Notes: generated from the letters alone by a model not told the origin. Numbered from the stretch's first letter, positions 26,101 through 34,623 are shown. The stretch: 62,665 nucleotides of DNA from Desulfamplus magnetovallimortis (GCF_900170035.1 NZ_LT828542.1:375746-438410); one strand, 5' to 3'. Numbers and translations: made by a program.

Positions 26101-28424
26101 GTTTCAGGGTGTGTCAACTCAAGACGGTAACCTCCCCATTTAACGGAAACATTAACCATGGCCGAACCATCATGGGGAATATCAACAGAAAATCGCTCAA
26201 CAGGATAAAACTGACGGGTGAACTGCCATTTCCATGATCCATTTTTGTACTCCCAGTAGTAATCCCGATGCTCACGTATAAGGAGAGCCTTTATCCCGCT
26301 GGCTGCAACCCGCTGCCCTGCCCTGTCAAGGGAAATAACCTCAAACCCTGCCACACTGTCACTTTTGACTTGATATACATGATCTTTTTTTGAATTTTTT
26401 TTGCGGCCATTTGCAATGGATTGTGCCTCCCCTGAGTCTGTGGCATCATCATCGTCTTTTCCATCATCAGCAAGGCTTCTTATGGCAAGAAGGGAGTCAG
26501 CAGGCCAAACCCGCCATGATCGGCTTCTTACAACAGCTCTTCCACCAGATTCATAAAGGCTTGCATTTGCAGTAAGCCATGCCGGTGATTTAATGCTGCT
26601 CCACTGGTTGGGAATTTTCAGCAAGCCTTTACCATTATCATCAAGGATCGTTTTATCGCTTTTGAATGTCTGACGTAGGTTTTCTGTAATGTCACCGGCT
26701 TCATATCCAGGCCATTTTTCCGGAAATATTTCACGGGCAGGAACAAGGCTTAATGATGCATCAACCATGCTTCCTGAAGCAGGAGCACCATAGAGATAAT
26801 CTCCCTGAAGAGCTATGAAAAGCGGATCATTTTTTCCAAGAATGTCTCCTTGTATCTTTCGATCTTCTACTTTTTTAACACTTTTTTCATTGGACTGTTC
26901 ATCAATGGTGTATCCACTCTTTTGTTCATCTGAATTATCACTATCATCCGACAGGAACTCAGGGTTATCAATGATAAGCTTCATCCGTTCAGGGAGAAAC
27001 TCTGCAACCGTGAAAAAATATGGCTTCAATGCATTGCCTGCATGGTTAAAATCAATTCTCCAACTACCGGTCAAGGCATCTGAAGGGAGAGAATATTCAT
27101 GGTGGTAGTACCCAGGGTGGCTGCTCTTAATAGTGAATTCGCTGGCCATACGGCCATCCGGCCTGAAAACCCTTGCACTTACCGGCAGTGCCGCCATAAT
27201 TTCGCCATCGTGCTTTCTTAAAAGAGCATCCATCACAACCGTTTCCCCTGGTCTGTAGAGATCACGAGGCCCATAGACAAAGAGATCCATGGCTTTAAAA
27301 GGTTCGGTTGCTGCCTTAAATTCAGAAAGATCCATTGCAGGAACATCCATCTTAAGAAGGCTTATGTGACTTTTATTGCGGGCAATTATGTAATAAAGCT
27401 GCTGTAAATCCCCCCTCATGGAGGCCAAACCAATGGTGTTTGTTTTAACCTGTACTATTCTTAAGCCTTTTTTATCATATGCCTCAACAAGAATATCAGA
27501 AAGCGGTTTTGCGGTTTCAAGGCTTTGGATATGAACCTGAAGCTCATTTTCATATCTTCTTGCATGAACTCCAAGATCACTTATGGTAAACCATGTAAAG
27601 CTGTAGTTATATTCATATATTCCCGCCCCTTTAAGGACAGCCACATATACACCCGGCTTCTTAAGCTGCTCAATATGTGTAACCGGAATGTTGACTTCAG
27701 TTCTGAGATCTTTTTTAATATCAAGATCCCATCTTCCGGAATAGACAAGATCAGTAATTTTATTAAGCTCGTCACTCATGTAATAGGCAATATTGCTGTT
27801 TCTTGCAAAATCATTGAAAAAATCGTTGATAGATTTCTCTTTGACTCTGAAAAAATCAATATCTGCTTTGTCGATATTGACACTGTTGACAGGCAATCCC
27901 TTGACAAGCTTTGATGCAAGGATAAATCCAGTACTTCCAAACGCTATCATTGGCTCAACAGGTCTTGTCTTCACATTAAACTCTGCTGAGTTTTTCAGGA
28001 AAGCTCCAGAAAGACCCTTTAAACCTTTATGAACCTTTATGGTGTAAGCTGTACCTGGTTCAATATTTGAAAAATAGATAACATTAGGATCATCTGAAAG
28101 AACCCAGCCCCCTTCCACTGCAATGCCATCGTCTTTAAACAGAGAGAAATAACTGTCAAAATTCTGGGTTGTATCAAGGGGAAGTGAAAAGGTAAGGGCA
28201 ATTGCATTGGTATCTCCAACTGTCTGCTGGGCAGCAAACTGTACCTCAAGAGGCTCTACAGCACTTTCTGCAATTTTTGATGTGGAGTTTTCGATATTAG
28301 AATTTTCTACATTACCGGAGGAGTAATTAATTCCGGCAGCCGTCATGCTGGCTTTGGAATAACCGTTTACAGCAACTAAAAAAGTTGTCAAAAAAAACAG
28401 GGTAATTACAACAGCCTTTTTCAT
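23139..28424 (-). CDS. Bacterial alpha-2-macroglobulin (thioester-containing)
   Basis: 1761 residues from ATG 28424 (GGGGG-rich site upstream). The frame open to 28592 runs through a transposable repeat and is not used. The signal peptide is MKKAVVITLFFLTTFLVAVNG with no lipobox cysteine. Macroglobulin-like beta domains follow, then the thioester motif YGCLEQ with Cys1281 and Gln1284, the alpha-helical thioester domain (about 1265-1560) and a C-terminal receptor-like beta domain. Such proteins trap attacking proteases in the periplasm by covalent thioester capture. The usual partner, penicillin-binding protein 1C, is not adjacent. Instead a radical SAM gene is coupled by an ATGA overlap. Confidence 0.92.
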   Translation of the reverse strand: MKKAVVITLFFLTTFLVAVNGYSKASMTAAGINYSSGNVENSNIENSTSKIAESAVEPLEVQFAAQQTVGDTNAIALTFSLPLDTTQNFDSYFSLFKDDGIAVEGGWVLSDDPNVIYFSNIEPGTAYTIKVHKGLKGLSGAFLKNSAEFNVKTRPVEPMIAFGSTGFILASKLVKGLPVNSVNIDKADIDFFRVKEKSINDFFNDFARNSNIAYYMSDELNKITDLVYSGRWDLDIKKDLRTEVNIPVTHIEQLKKPGVYVAVLKGAGIYEYNYSFTWFTISDLGVHARRYENELQVHIQSLETAKPLSDILVEAYDKKGLRIVQVKTNTIGLASMRGDLQQLYYIIARNKSHISLLKMDVPAMDLSEFKAATEPFKAMDLFVYGPRDLYRPGETVVMDALLRKHDGEIMAALPVSARVFRPDGRMASEFTIKSSHPGYYHHEYSLPSDALTGSWRIDFNHAGNALKPYFFTVAEFLPERMKLIIDNPEFLSDDSDNSDEQKSGYTIDEQSNEKSVKKVEDRKIQGDILGKNDPLFIALQGDYLYGAPASGSMVDASLSLVPAREIFPEKWPGYEAGDITENLRQTFKSDKTILDDNGKGLLKIPNQWSSIKSPAWLTANASLYESGGRAVVRSRSWRVWPADSLLAIRSLADDGKDDDDATDSGEAQSIANGRKKNSKKDHVYQVKSDSVAGFEVISLDRAGQRVAASGIKALLIREHRDYYWEYKNGSWKWQFTRQFYPVERFSVDIPHDGSAMVNVSVKWGGYRLELTHPETGLVTSFPIWAGWRYGKGGWSEAGEDVAGRPDRISISLDKPSYYPGDIAKVMVKAPEGGSGYLFVEAETNLLTRSITVPPEGKVFEIEIEPDWKRHDIYVSALVVRPGEVNIKALPKRSVGLIHLPIDRNARKISLDIEIPDKIEPDQFVDIPVSVFMNKKPKEKIWVTLAAVDVGILNLTEFETPSPWSHFFQPRKYGVELHDLYQKLIETGDGAWASQRFGGDAPKLSRGGDRPSTDVQIVALYSKAIPVDGNGVANFRFHIPDFNGSLRFMAVAHGSDIFGSAEKEVVVAAPLVVQISMPRFLSMGDRSQVMIDLHNLSGVFQDLDLLIETTEPLKPLGATSHHLKIANNQRESVTLPVMAEQKVGRAIIQCKIDGIVRHAKADLKDVDKIVNALNSGNLGAENLNSANQEHVANRRVMVKKWFLETRPAYPAVTETWRKSLKPSEIFSIGSGDIDSFPVGNGSPDAFVGLIKDTITVSAAINSTPPINVSDHVRYLNAYPYGCLEQTTSGIYPHVIMNSSDIKSLGIASQSDRERTEKIILGIQRLVEKQKSTGGFGLWNADSQEDFWLSAYVTDFLINARQAGYEVPLGPLSKALDRLLVYVRRGQTVRPHFDDDNGHYNAAVRAYSAMVLARVQSLTLGDARSVYRAVKDKIRGSLGLVQAGIALYLAGDANLAMEAFQRALDSERNERLYYGDYGSNLRDAAFSFYLLSNYAPDYGEKSRFIMKVFDELHQRKWLSTQERNTLVMAGISAMKNNRKEWQAKIKAGARMLSLKGNKLKQIVSSKGESANGFTLANIGSSDLFIDVAMNGYPKEKPKVENLGATLKRRYLDPSGKPLPASTFYINALPEDALRSGRRMIVELQFDCDQDMSDAIVTDLLPACLELEDPSLNGRSTIGDVVVDEKSIATWHDEFVIKHREYRDDRFAAAVDVDAGKKYRLFYSVVVVTPGEFFVPPPLIEDMYRPYIRGVGDALPLMPVAGVK

Positions 28425-28462
28425 GATTCCCCCCAATGTCAATATTAAAATGTTAAAAATTG

Positions 28463-28568
28463 GGCATCTTTCATTTCCCAGCTTACACTTTCCCGAAAAG
28501 AATGCCCGTTTCTCGGGGATACTGTTCTGGAAAGTGTAAAGTACTTTCTGTATGATATGAAGGATGCC
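28463..28568. mobile_element. Family A element with exact 8-bp duplication
   Basis: 106 bp, GGCATCTTTCATTTCCC to ATGAAGGATGCC, flanked by AAAAATTG (28455-28462 and 28569-28576). It lies 38 bases upstream of the alpha-2-macroglobulin start. Confidence 0.88.
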
Positions 28569-28587
28569 AAAAATTGCAGGAATTTTA

Positions 28588-28746
28588 GGCATATTTCATT
28601 GGCAGGCTTACAATTTTTCTGAACCATGATTTTCATGATTAAGTGATTATCCTGATTTTTCATCACGTTAATCCTTAAATCCTTTAATCATGGTTCAAAA
28701 TTTTCAAAAATGTGTGCATTACTTTTGGGTTGAGATGAAAGATGTC
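28588..28746. repeat. Longer degenerate family A-like copy
   Basis: The left arm GGCATATTTCATTGGCAGGC and the right arm ACTTTTGGGTTGAGATGAAAGATGTC frame an extra about 80-base inverted pair (GAACCATGATT...AATCATGGTTC). No exact target duplication was found. Confidence 0.5.
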
Positions 28747-28831
28747 GGGGTGTTTTCACGGTAAACAGGCATGATTGATTACGTATCAATCACCCCCAAA
28801 TATAAAAATGATAGTCATTTTCACGGTAAAT
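28747..28831. repeat. Family D unit (reverse orientation)
   Basis: GTTTTCACGGTAAACAGGC, then GTATCAATCACCCCCAAATA and CATTTTCACGGTAAA match the other D units in reverse. It ends two bases from the iorB stop codon. The gap 28425-28833 is fully occupied by repeats. Confidence 0.65.
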
Positions 28832-28833
28832 TA

Positions 28834-29436
28834 TCAAATAGAACAGCATGCCTTTGCGGCATCAAATCCCAGGCTGAATGCCTTTAGATTCATATCAACA
28901 AATGCAGGTCTGGTCTTGAGTTGAATAGCCTTTTCAACACTTTCTCTGGTCAAATCAAGAATATTGGACTGCACAAGTGCGCCCACCATAACAATATTAA
29001 GGGTCATTGGGCTTCCTGCCTCTTTTGCCAAAGTCATTCCATCAAAAGCAATAAGACGGGAAGTGCGCTCTTCAATCAGCCTTTTCATCTCGTCAATTTC
29101 AGGGTAAATACCCCTTCCAATGGCTGCCGTAAAAGGCGGAACAGGAGAAAGGCTTGTAACAACCTGGGTATCTGCATTGCATCGGCCCATGGCTCTCAAT
29201 GTCTCTGCCGGTTCAAAACCAACAAGAAGATCAGCCTCTCCATCGGAAATAATGGTGCTGACAGCATCTCCAAATATAATTGAAGATTCCACAACACCGC
29301 CCCTCTGGGCCATACCATGAATTTCACTCATGCGGACAGGTATTCCGGATAACAGTGCAGCTTCACCAAGCACCTTTGATGCCAGAAGATTACCCTGTCC
29401 GCCCACAGCAACAATTATCAATCTTTTTGTATCCAT
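28834..29436 (-). CDS. iorB: Indolepyruvate ferredoxin oxidoreductase, beta subunit
   Basis: 200 residues of the pyruvate-ferredoxin oxidoreductase gamma-type domain. Signatures are VGGQGNLLASKVLGEAA near the N-terminus and the HGMAQRGGVVESSIIFGD motif. With IorA it oxidatively decarboxylates arylpyruvates (indolepyruvate, phenylpyruvate) to aryl-CoA thioesters, reducing ferredoxin, in the cytosol of anaerobes degrading aromatic amino acids. It starts 10 bases after the iorA stop. Length is normal for the family. Confidence 0.93.
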   Translation of the reverse strand: MDTKRLIIVAVGGQGNLLASKVLGEAALLSGIPVRMSEIHGMAQRGGVVESSIIFGDAVSTIISDGEADLLVGFEPAETLRAMGRCNADTQVVTSLSPVPPFTAAIGRGIYPEIDEMKRLIEERTSRLIAFDGMTLAKEAGSPMTLNIVMVGALVQSNILDLTRESVEKAIQLKTRPAFVDMNLKAFSLGFDAAKACCSI

Positions 29437-29446
29437 TTGTCTTCCC

Positions 29447-31300
29447 TTATTTCAATGGCATAATTGCATTTTCAGGACAGAGTTGAGCACAAACAGCACA
29501 ACCCACACATGTATTGGCATCAATCTTAACTCTGCCATTATCAATAAAAAATGACGGGCAGGCTATCTGATCAATGCAATCCCTGTGATCAAGGCACTTG
29601 GAGGTAACATGAAAAGGTCTTGGCTTGAGAGCTTTTATGCTTTTGGCAAAAAGGGCACACGGCTCCTGGGAGATAATTACAGAAACACCTTTGAATGCAA
29701 GTGCTTCCTTGACTGCGGCAATGCTTTTTTTAACCTTGAAGGGCTTGATTATTGTGACATGTTCAACACCAAGGGAGCGAACCAATTTTTCTATGGAAAT
29801 TCTGTTATACCCTTCAAAATTCATCTGGGTCATATCCACACCAGGATTGGGCTGATGACCTGTCATTGCAGTGATTCCATTGTCAAGAATCACAAGAGTA
29901 AAGTTGTGATTGTTGAAAACAGCATTTACAAGTCCTGTTATGCCGGAGTGAAAAAAGGTGGAATCCCCTATAAAAGAGACCACTTTCTGGTCAGTGGCTC
30001 TTGAAAAGCCACAGGCGCTGCTTACAGAGGCCCCCATGCAGAGTACAAAATCCCCTGTGGAGAGAGGCGGAAGAAAACCAAGTGTATAGCAGCCGATATC
30101 TGATGGATAGACAACATCCATTCCTTCAGCAGCCTTTTTGATTTCATAAAATGTAGCTCTGTGGGAACATCCGGAGCAAAGGTTTGGCGGACGCTGGGGA
30201 ATATCAGGCAAACCCTTTGTATCAACAGGTGTTTTTGAATTACAGGGGAGACCAAAAAAGGCTGCTATATTTCTTCGTACCATTGCAGGGTCAAACTCAT
30301 ACAGCCTTGAAAAAAGCCCTTCATCCTTACCTTTGATGGGAATTGTAATTCCTGCCTCCTGGGCAAAAGCCTTGACAGCCTCTTCCATGAAAGGCTCTCC
30401 CTCCTCAATAATAAGAATCTTTTGACAACCCTTTGCAAAACTTTTGATCAGATCCGAAGGCATGGGATTTGAGAAACCAATGCGAAGAATTTTTGAGTTT
30501 TCCTCAAGACCAAGATCTTTTACTGCATCTGAAGCGTACAGGAAGCTCACACCATTACATATAATTCCATAAGATGCATTATCATTTCCATTGATAAAAT
30601 TATACTCAGATGATTCTGAAAAGTTGGCTGCCTTTTTAAGATTCTCCAGAAGTTTTACATGAAGGGTACGGGAGACAGCAGGTACAGTAACATATGACAT
30701 GGGATTTTTTTCAAAATAGCCTTTTGTTTTTGACCTGGCAATCTCTCCGGTTGTAATAGTGGCGCTGGAGTGATTTATCCTTGTGGTGGTACGAAGAATC
30801 ACAGGTTCCTGAAGCTTTTCGGAAAGTTCAAATGCAGCAATGGTCATATCCTTTGCTTCATGGACAGAAGATGGTTCCAGCACCGGAAGCCCTGCCATTT
30901 TGCCATAATAACGATTATCCTGCTCATTTTGGCTGGAAAACATGTAAGGATCATCTGCGCTCAGAATCACCATACCGGCCTTAACCCCGATATAAGCAAG
31001 AGTCATTAAGGGATCGGCTGCAACGTTCAAGCCCACATGTTTCATGATACACATTGTTCTCAAACCTGAATTTGCTGCTGCCGCCGCAACTTCCATGGCA
31101 ACTTTTTCATTGGTACTGTACTCAAAATAGAGATCTGTCTCCTGGGAAACCTGGAAAAGATTCAGGGAAAGCTCTGAAGAGGGGGTTCCAGGATATGTGG
31201 TTGCAAAGGCAACGCCCGCCTCAATTGCTCCCCTTGCAATGGCTTCATTTCCAAGAAGCAGGATCTCTTCTCCTGCTTTTTCACTCAATAGTTTATGCAT
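29447..31300 (-). CDS. iorA: Indolepyruvate ferredoxin oxidoreductase, alpha subunit
   Basis: 617 residues. The N-terminal pyrimidine-binding half (LLGNEAIARGAIEAGVAFATTYPGTPSSE) is followed by the transketolase C-like part, then the TPP-pyrophosphate half (about 380-540, GDSTFFHSGITGLVNAVFNNHNFTLVILDNGITAMTGHQPNPG). The C-terminus carries an 8-Fe ferredoxin-like segment: CLDHRDCIDQIAC and CVGCAVCAQLCP, giving two cluster sites with the first somewhat irregular. It catalyses the oxidative decarboxylation step. AAGGGAAG lies before the ATG. It follows a His-rich small protein by 12 bases and precedes iorB. Confidence 0.95.
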   Translation of the reverse strand: MHKLLSEKAGEEILLLGNEAIARGAIEAGVAFATTYPGTPSSELSLNLFQVSQETDLYFEYSTNEKVAMEVAAAAANSGLRTMCIMKHVGLNVAADPLMTLAYIGVKAGMVILSADDPYMFSSQNEQDNRYYGKMAGLPVLEPSSVHEAKDMTIAAFELSEKLQEPVILRTTTRINHSSATITTGEIARSKTKGYFEKNPMSYVTVPAVSRTLHVKLLENLKKAANFSESSEYNFINGNDNASYGIICNGVSFLYASDAVKDLGLEENSKILRIGFSNPMPSDLIKSFAKGCQKILIIEEGEPFMEEAVKAFAQEAGITIPIKGKDEGLFSRLYEFDPAMVRRNIAAFFGLPCNSKTPVDTKGLPDIPQRPPNLCSGCSHRATFYEIKKAAEGMDVVYPSDIGCYTLGFLPPLSTGDFVLCMGASVSSACGFSRATDQKVVSFIGDSTFFHSGITGLVNAVFNNHNFTLVILDNGITAMTGHQPNPGVDMTQMNFEGYNRISIEKLVRSLGVEHVTIIKPFKVKKSIAAVKEALAFKGVSVIISQEPCALFAKSIKALKPRPFHVTSKCLDHRDCIDQIACPSFFIDNGRVKIDANTCVGCAVCAQLCPENAIMPLK

Positions 31301-31312
31301 AGCAACTTCCCT

Positions 31313-31630
31313 TTAAATAAATTTTTCAGCATCTTCCATGGACGATGCATATCCCTTAAAGCCTTCAACCTCCTCACAGGAACGAATGGCATCAGATGCA
31401 AAAAAACCCTCTACCATGCTCTTTTCCCCAAGTTTTATCAATCCAAGAAAAAGAACCGGTATCAATGAAAGGCCATTTAGGCTCTTGTCAACGGCATACT
31501 TAAAATTGACATCTCCCTTATATACAGCAAAAAGAGGTGTCTGAACCGGCATGATCTGCACGATCTCCGGATGATGGTGATCATGATCATGACTGTGGTC
31601 ATGACCATGTTCATGGCAATGGTTACACAT
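31313..31630 (-). CDS. Small His-rich protein, first gene of the ior operon
   Basis: 105 residues from ATG 31630 (AGGAG seven bases upstream). The N-terminus MCNHCHEHGHDHSHDHDHHH is a dense His/Asp/Cys metal-binding tract. The rest (PVQTPLFAVYKGDVNFKYAVDKSLNGLSLIPVLFLGLIKLGEKS...) has no recognised domain. Proximity to iorAB, whose product needs several Fe-S clusters, suggests a metal-handling or redox helper, but this is inference. Similar His-rich tails occur on nickel and zinc chaperones. The alternative upstream start at 31654 has no ribosome-binding site. Confidence 0.7.
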   Translation of the reverse strand: MCNHCHEHGHDHSHDHDHHHPEIVQIMPVQTPLFAVYKGDVNFKYAVDKSLNGLSLIPVLFLGLIKLGEKSMVEGFFASDAIRSCEEVEGFKGYASSMEDAEKFI

Positions 31631-31685
31631 AAGCGAACTCCTGAAACGATGCAAAAATTAAAATATAGACTTCCAGAAAAATATT

Positions 31686-31745
31686 TTGGCATTCTCAATT
31701 CTGAAGGGCAACCACAAGGGATTGCCCCTACACTGATTGCCAATT
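31686..31745. repeat. Palindromic intergenic repeat
   Basis: Outer TTGGCA/TGCCAA arms surround AAGGGCAACC-ACAAGG-GATTGCCCC, a near-palindrome of the GGGGCAACC/GGTTGCCCC type. It is the only structure seen between the GAF gene and the His-rich gene. Confidence 0.45.
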
Positions 31746-31900
31746 TAATTATCTTGAACAGTATAGTTCTTCAAAACTCAAGAGTCCTGACTTCTCAAAT
31801 CCACCACCACATATTGTACTTTCAATTCTTTGAAAAATACTATCTGTGGTCTCCATTTAGAGAAGTTATGACTGACGAGTTCAAAAAAGGTGCACTCATA

Positions 31901-32947
31901 TCAAAACCAGGAACGATGGCTCCACACATCTTCCTCAAGGCTTTTTTTGGCATCCTGCAACTGCATGTACATGGAGGCATTCTGTATTGCAAGACCTCCC
32001 TGCTGTGCAATGGCCTCAACAATCAAAAGCATGTCATTTGGGAAATCTCGCTGTTCAGCACTGTAAAGGCGCATAACACCAATCACTTTATCCTTCACAG
32101 TGATGGGAGTGACAATCATGGATTTAAGTCCCTCTTTTTTCATCTCCTCCCTGAATTCCAGGCGCTGATCAGTTGCGGCATCTGTAACAATTACAGTTTC
32201 CCCTTTTAATGCTCTTGCAGTTGTATTTGTATTAATTGTCCTTCGTATCTCCAGAAACTCATTGCTCAAACCATGACTTGCAACAAGCTTCATGGTTTGG
32301 TTATCTTCATCAATAAGGCGTATGGCAGCACCTTTCATGCCGAAAGTGTCACAAAGCTCCTCTGTGAGACGCTTCAATATCTTCTGAATATCAAGGGTTG
32401 AGTTGATTGAAGATGCAAAATCAAGAAAAAGGGTTGCATTTTTTTCGATTCTGGAGAGAAGACGGTTGTTATGAATGGCAATTCCCGCCTGGTCGGCAAG
32501 TGCTCTCAAAAAGGCTATCTCCCTCTCAGTATAATCCCTTGGTGTTGCCGTATAGATGGATAAAATACCAATGGTTCGCCTTTTAACCCTTATCTGCACA
32601 GAAATAATGGTTGCAATGCCTTCTTCCTTTTTTGCATCATGATTCTCAAGCCTTGGATCTGTTGTTGCATCCTTGAACAGAAGAAAGCCATCTTTTTCAA
32701 TGGCCTTTACTATTCCCATGGCTTTAAGGGGGCTTGCATGAAAATAGTTTTCTGACAGCCCTTTCTGGGCAACAGGTACAAAAAAATCGTTCTTGTCATC
32801 TGACAGAAAGAGACAGGAAGCTTTGGCATCCATTGTAATGATGGCACTGTCAACAACAAGATTGAGCAGCTCATTCTGGGTGGCGGCAGTACCGAATGCT
32901 CTGCTTAGTTTACAGAAAATGTCAAAATAGTCGGTATCCCGATTCAT
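31901..32947 (-). CDS. Tandem GAF-domain protein
   Basis: 348 residues with two GAF domains (about 20-160 and 185-330), each with the usual alpha/beta pattern: LLNLVVDSAIITMDAKASCLFLSDD...GILSIYTATPRDYTEREIAFLRALADQAGIAIHN, and LCDTFGMKGAAIRLID...VMRLYSAEQRDFPNDMLLIVEAIAQQGGLAIQNA. No kinase, cyclase or output domain is present, so it may sense a small ligand and act through a partner. RBS GAGGAGA overlaps the phaC stop region. The 11-base gap to phaC places it in the PHA operon, where a regulatory role in polymer synthesis is possible. Confidence 0.87.
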   Translation of the reverse strand: MNRDTDYFDIFCKLSRAFGTAATQNELLNLVVDSAIITMDAKASCLFLSDDKNDFFVPVAQKGLSENYFHASPLKAMGIVKAIEKDGFLLFKDATTDPRLENHDAKKEEGIATIISVQIRVKRRTIGILSIYTATPRDYTEREIAFLRALADQAGIAIHNNRLLSRIEKNATLFLDFASSINSTLDIQKILKRLTEELCDTFGMKGAAIRLIDEDNQTMKLVASHGLSNEFLEIRRTINTNTTARALKGETVIVTDAATDQRLEFREEMKKEGLKSMIVTPITVKDKVIGVMRLYSAEQRDFPNDMLLIVEAIAQQGGLAIQNASMYMQLQDAKKSLEEDVWSHRSWF

Positions 32948-32958
32948 TATATTCTCCT

Positions 32959-34374
32959 CTAATTCTTTTTACTATTTTTTGCCAAAGTCGAAGACTTTGG
33001 ATATTTTTCAGATTCCGGCGGTGACGGAGAGATAACTGCTTCGGCACTCGGAGAGATAACTGGTTCAGAACTCTTTGCTTCTGTTTTTATGTTATCTGCC
33101 ACTTCTTTTTCCACAGGAACAGCTCTTTTTTCTGTGACGGGAAGTACCCCCTCCTCTTTAGCAGAAACAGCTTCCACCTTTTTGGCAGAAACAGCCTCCA
33201 CCTCTTTGGCAGGAACAGCCTCCACCTCTTTAACAGGAGCAGCCTCCACCTCTTTGGCAGAAACGGCCTCCTCATCTTTAACAGGAGCAGCTATATCCTC
33301 ATCCCTATCTTTGAGCCACTGTACAATTTTTGGAGCAAATGCCTCCTGACACTTGGAACTGACATAGATACCTATATGACCCGTATTAAGACATATATCT
33401 TCAGTATCTTTGCTGGCAACTGCATCAACAAGCTTATTACATGCCTCTGGTGGCACAAGGTGGTCAAACTTCCCATAGATGTTGAGAAGGGGCATGGTTA
33501 TATTTTTCAGATCAACAAGCTTGTCTCCAACTTTCAGTTTGCTTTGGATAAGTTTGTTCTCTTGATAACAATCTCTGATAAACTGCCTGAACACCTCACC
33601 TGGAAGATCAGGACTGTCAAAAATCCACTTTTCCATGCGTATGAAGTTTTCCACAAAGCCTTTGTTATCCATGTTCTCCATAAAACCCACATACTTGTCA
33701 ATCATCAGACGAGCAGGGTTCAGCAGAAGAAAACCAAAATTCATCATGTCGGCGGAAAGATTGCCGCAACTGTCCACAACAGCATCCACATCAAGCTGCT
33801 TCATCCAGACATGGAGAAGCCCTTTGTCAGTATCAAAGTTGGTTGGAGTAACTGTGGTTACAAGGTTTCTAACTTTTTCAGGATAAATGGCAGAGTACAT
33901 GACACTGAATGCACCGCCCATACAGATACCCATCAGGTTAACTTTGGGCACATTGTTTTTTTCACGGATAAAATCAACAATATTGTCCATATATCCATTA
34001 ATATGATCATCAAAGCCAAGAAATCGATCTTTTCTTGTGGGATAGCCCCAGTCAATCATATAAAGATCAATGCCGTTGTCCAGAAAACGTTCAACCACGC
34101 TTCGCCCGGGTTGAAGATCAAGCATTGTCTCACGGTTAATCAGGGCATATACAACAAGCAGAGGAGTTTTATACTTGCACTCCTTTCTCGGGCGGTAGTG
34201 TTTCAGCTTGACCCGGTCTTCCTGATAAACCACATCGTAAGGGGTCTGGGCCAGGGCTGTCTCAAGATCGTCAAGCAGAACCTCTGACGCCTTTTGTGCC
34301 CTGGTTTGCACTTTGGTGGCATCTTCTGCCAACTTTGACATGATAAGATCCACCGGAATCTTGAATTTTGCCAT
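32959..34374 (-). CDS. phaC: Class III poly(3-hydroxyalkanoate) synthase subunit PhaC
   Basis: 471 residues. It is the alpha/beta-hydrolase-fold catalytic subunit that polymerises 3-hydroxyacyl-CoA. The lipase-like box GICMGG puts the nucleophile at Cys151, close to Cys149 of the well-studied Allochromatium enzyme. YGKFDHLVPPEACNKL (Asp) and NTGHIGIYVSS (His) complete the triad. The catalytic part ends near residue 355. An about 115-residue tail then follows, made of eight-residue repeats of the EAVSAKEV/EAAPVKEV type and a Ser/Pro-rich end. This tail is not usual for the family and could bind granule proteins. phaE lies upstream, separated by a family A element. Confidence 0.94.
   Translation of the reverse strand: MAKFKIPVDLIMSKLAEDATKVQTRAQKASEVLLDDLETALAQTPYDVVYQEDRVKLKHYRPRKECKYKTPLLVVYALINRETMLDLQPGRSVVERFLDNGIDLYMIDWGYPTRKDRFLGFDDHINGYMDNIVDFIREKNNVPKVNLMGICMGGAFSVMYSAIYPEKVRNLVTTVTPTNFDTDKGLLHVWMKQLDVDAVVDSCGNLSADMMNFGFLLLNPARLMIDKYVGFMENMDNKGFVENFIRMEKWIFDSPDLPGEVFRQFIRDCYQENKLIQSKLKVGDKLVDLKNITMPLLNIYGKFDHLVPPEACNKLVDAVASKDTEDICLNTGHIGIYVSSKCQEAFAPKIVQWLKDRDEDIAAPVKDEEAVSAKEVEAAPVKEVEAVPAKEVEAVSAKKVEAVSAKEEGVLPVTEKRAVPVEKEVADNIKTEAKSSEPVISPSAEAVISPSPPESEKYPKSSTLAKNSKKN
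33140..33295. repeat. In-frame tandem repeats coding the PhaC tail
   Basis: 24-base units such as ACCTCTTTGGCAGGAACAGC (minus-strand EVEAVPAK) recur about six times with small changes (SAKEVEAV, PVKEVEAV, SAKKVEAV). Length variation by slippage would keep the frame. Confidence 0.8.
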
Positions 34375-34474
34375 ATATAGCCTCCTGAACCTTTTTTTGC
34401 CTCACTGAATTTATTGATAGCAACCTGGATGTTTTGGACTCTTTACGAAACCATCAAAAAATGTAAATCAAAAC

Positions 34475-34597
34475 GGCATCCATACATATATCCACAAAAG
34501 TACTTTACATTTTTTTGGGGAATACACTTTTTTGGGGTAAACACCCTGAAAAACGTAGCTTTGTTTCAAAAAGTGTAAAGTGGTTATGAAGCATGCC
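34475..34597. mobile_element. Family A element between phaE and phaC
   Basis: 123 bp, GGCATCCATACATATATCC to ATGAAGCATGCC, with the exact direct repeat ATCAAAAC at 34467-34474 and 34598-34605. It splits the phaE-phaC intergenic space and would form a hairpin in the operon transcript. Confidence 0.85.
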
Positions 34598-34623
34598 ATC
34601 AAAACATTAAGAATCTCTCAATA

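Noticed and set aside
28425-28592. N-terminal extension of the alpha-2-macroglobulin frame
   Set aside because: The extension is translated repeat sequence (family A with duplication). A signal peptide begins at ATG 28424.
31338-32209. Plus-strand frames between iorA and the GAF gene (31338-31544, 31571-32209)
   Set aside because: Antisense to the His-rich and GAF genes. The Met/His-rich start of the second is the reverse of the His-rich codons.
33376-34287. Long plus-strand frame of 303 codons opposite phaC
   Set aside because: It lies fully antisense to a gene with catalytic motifs. The translation has no family signature and no ribosome-binding site.
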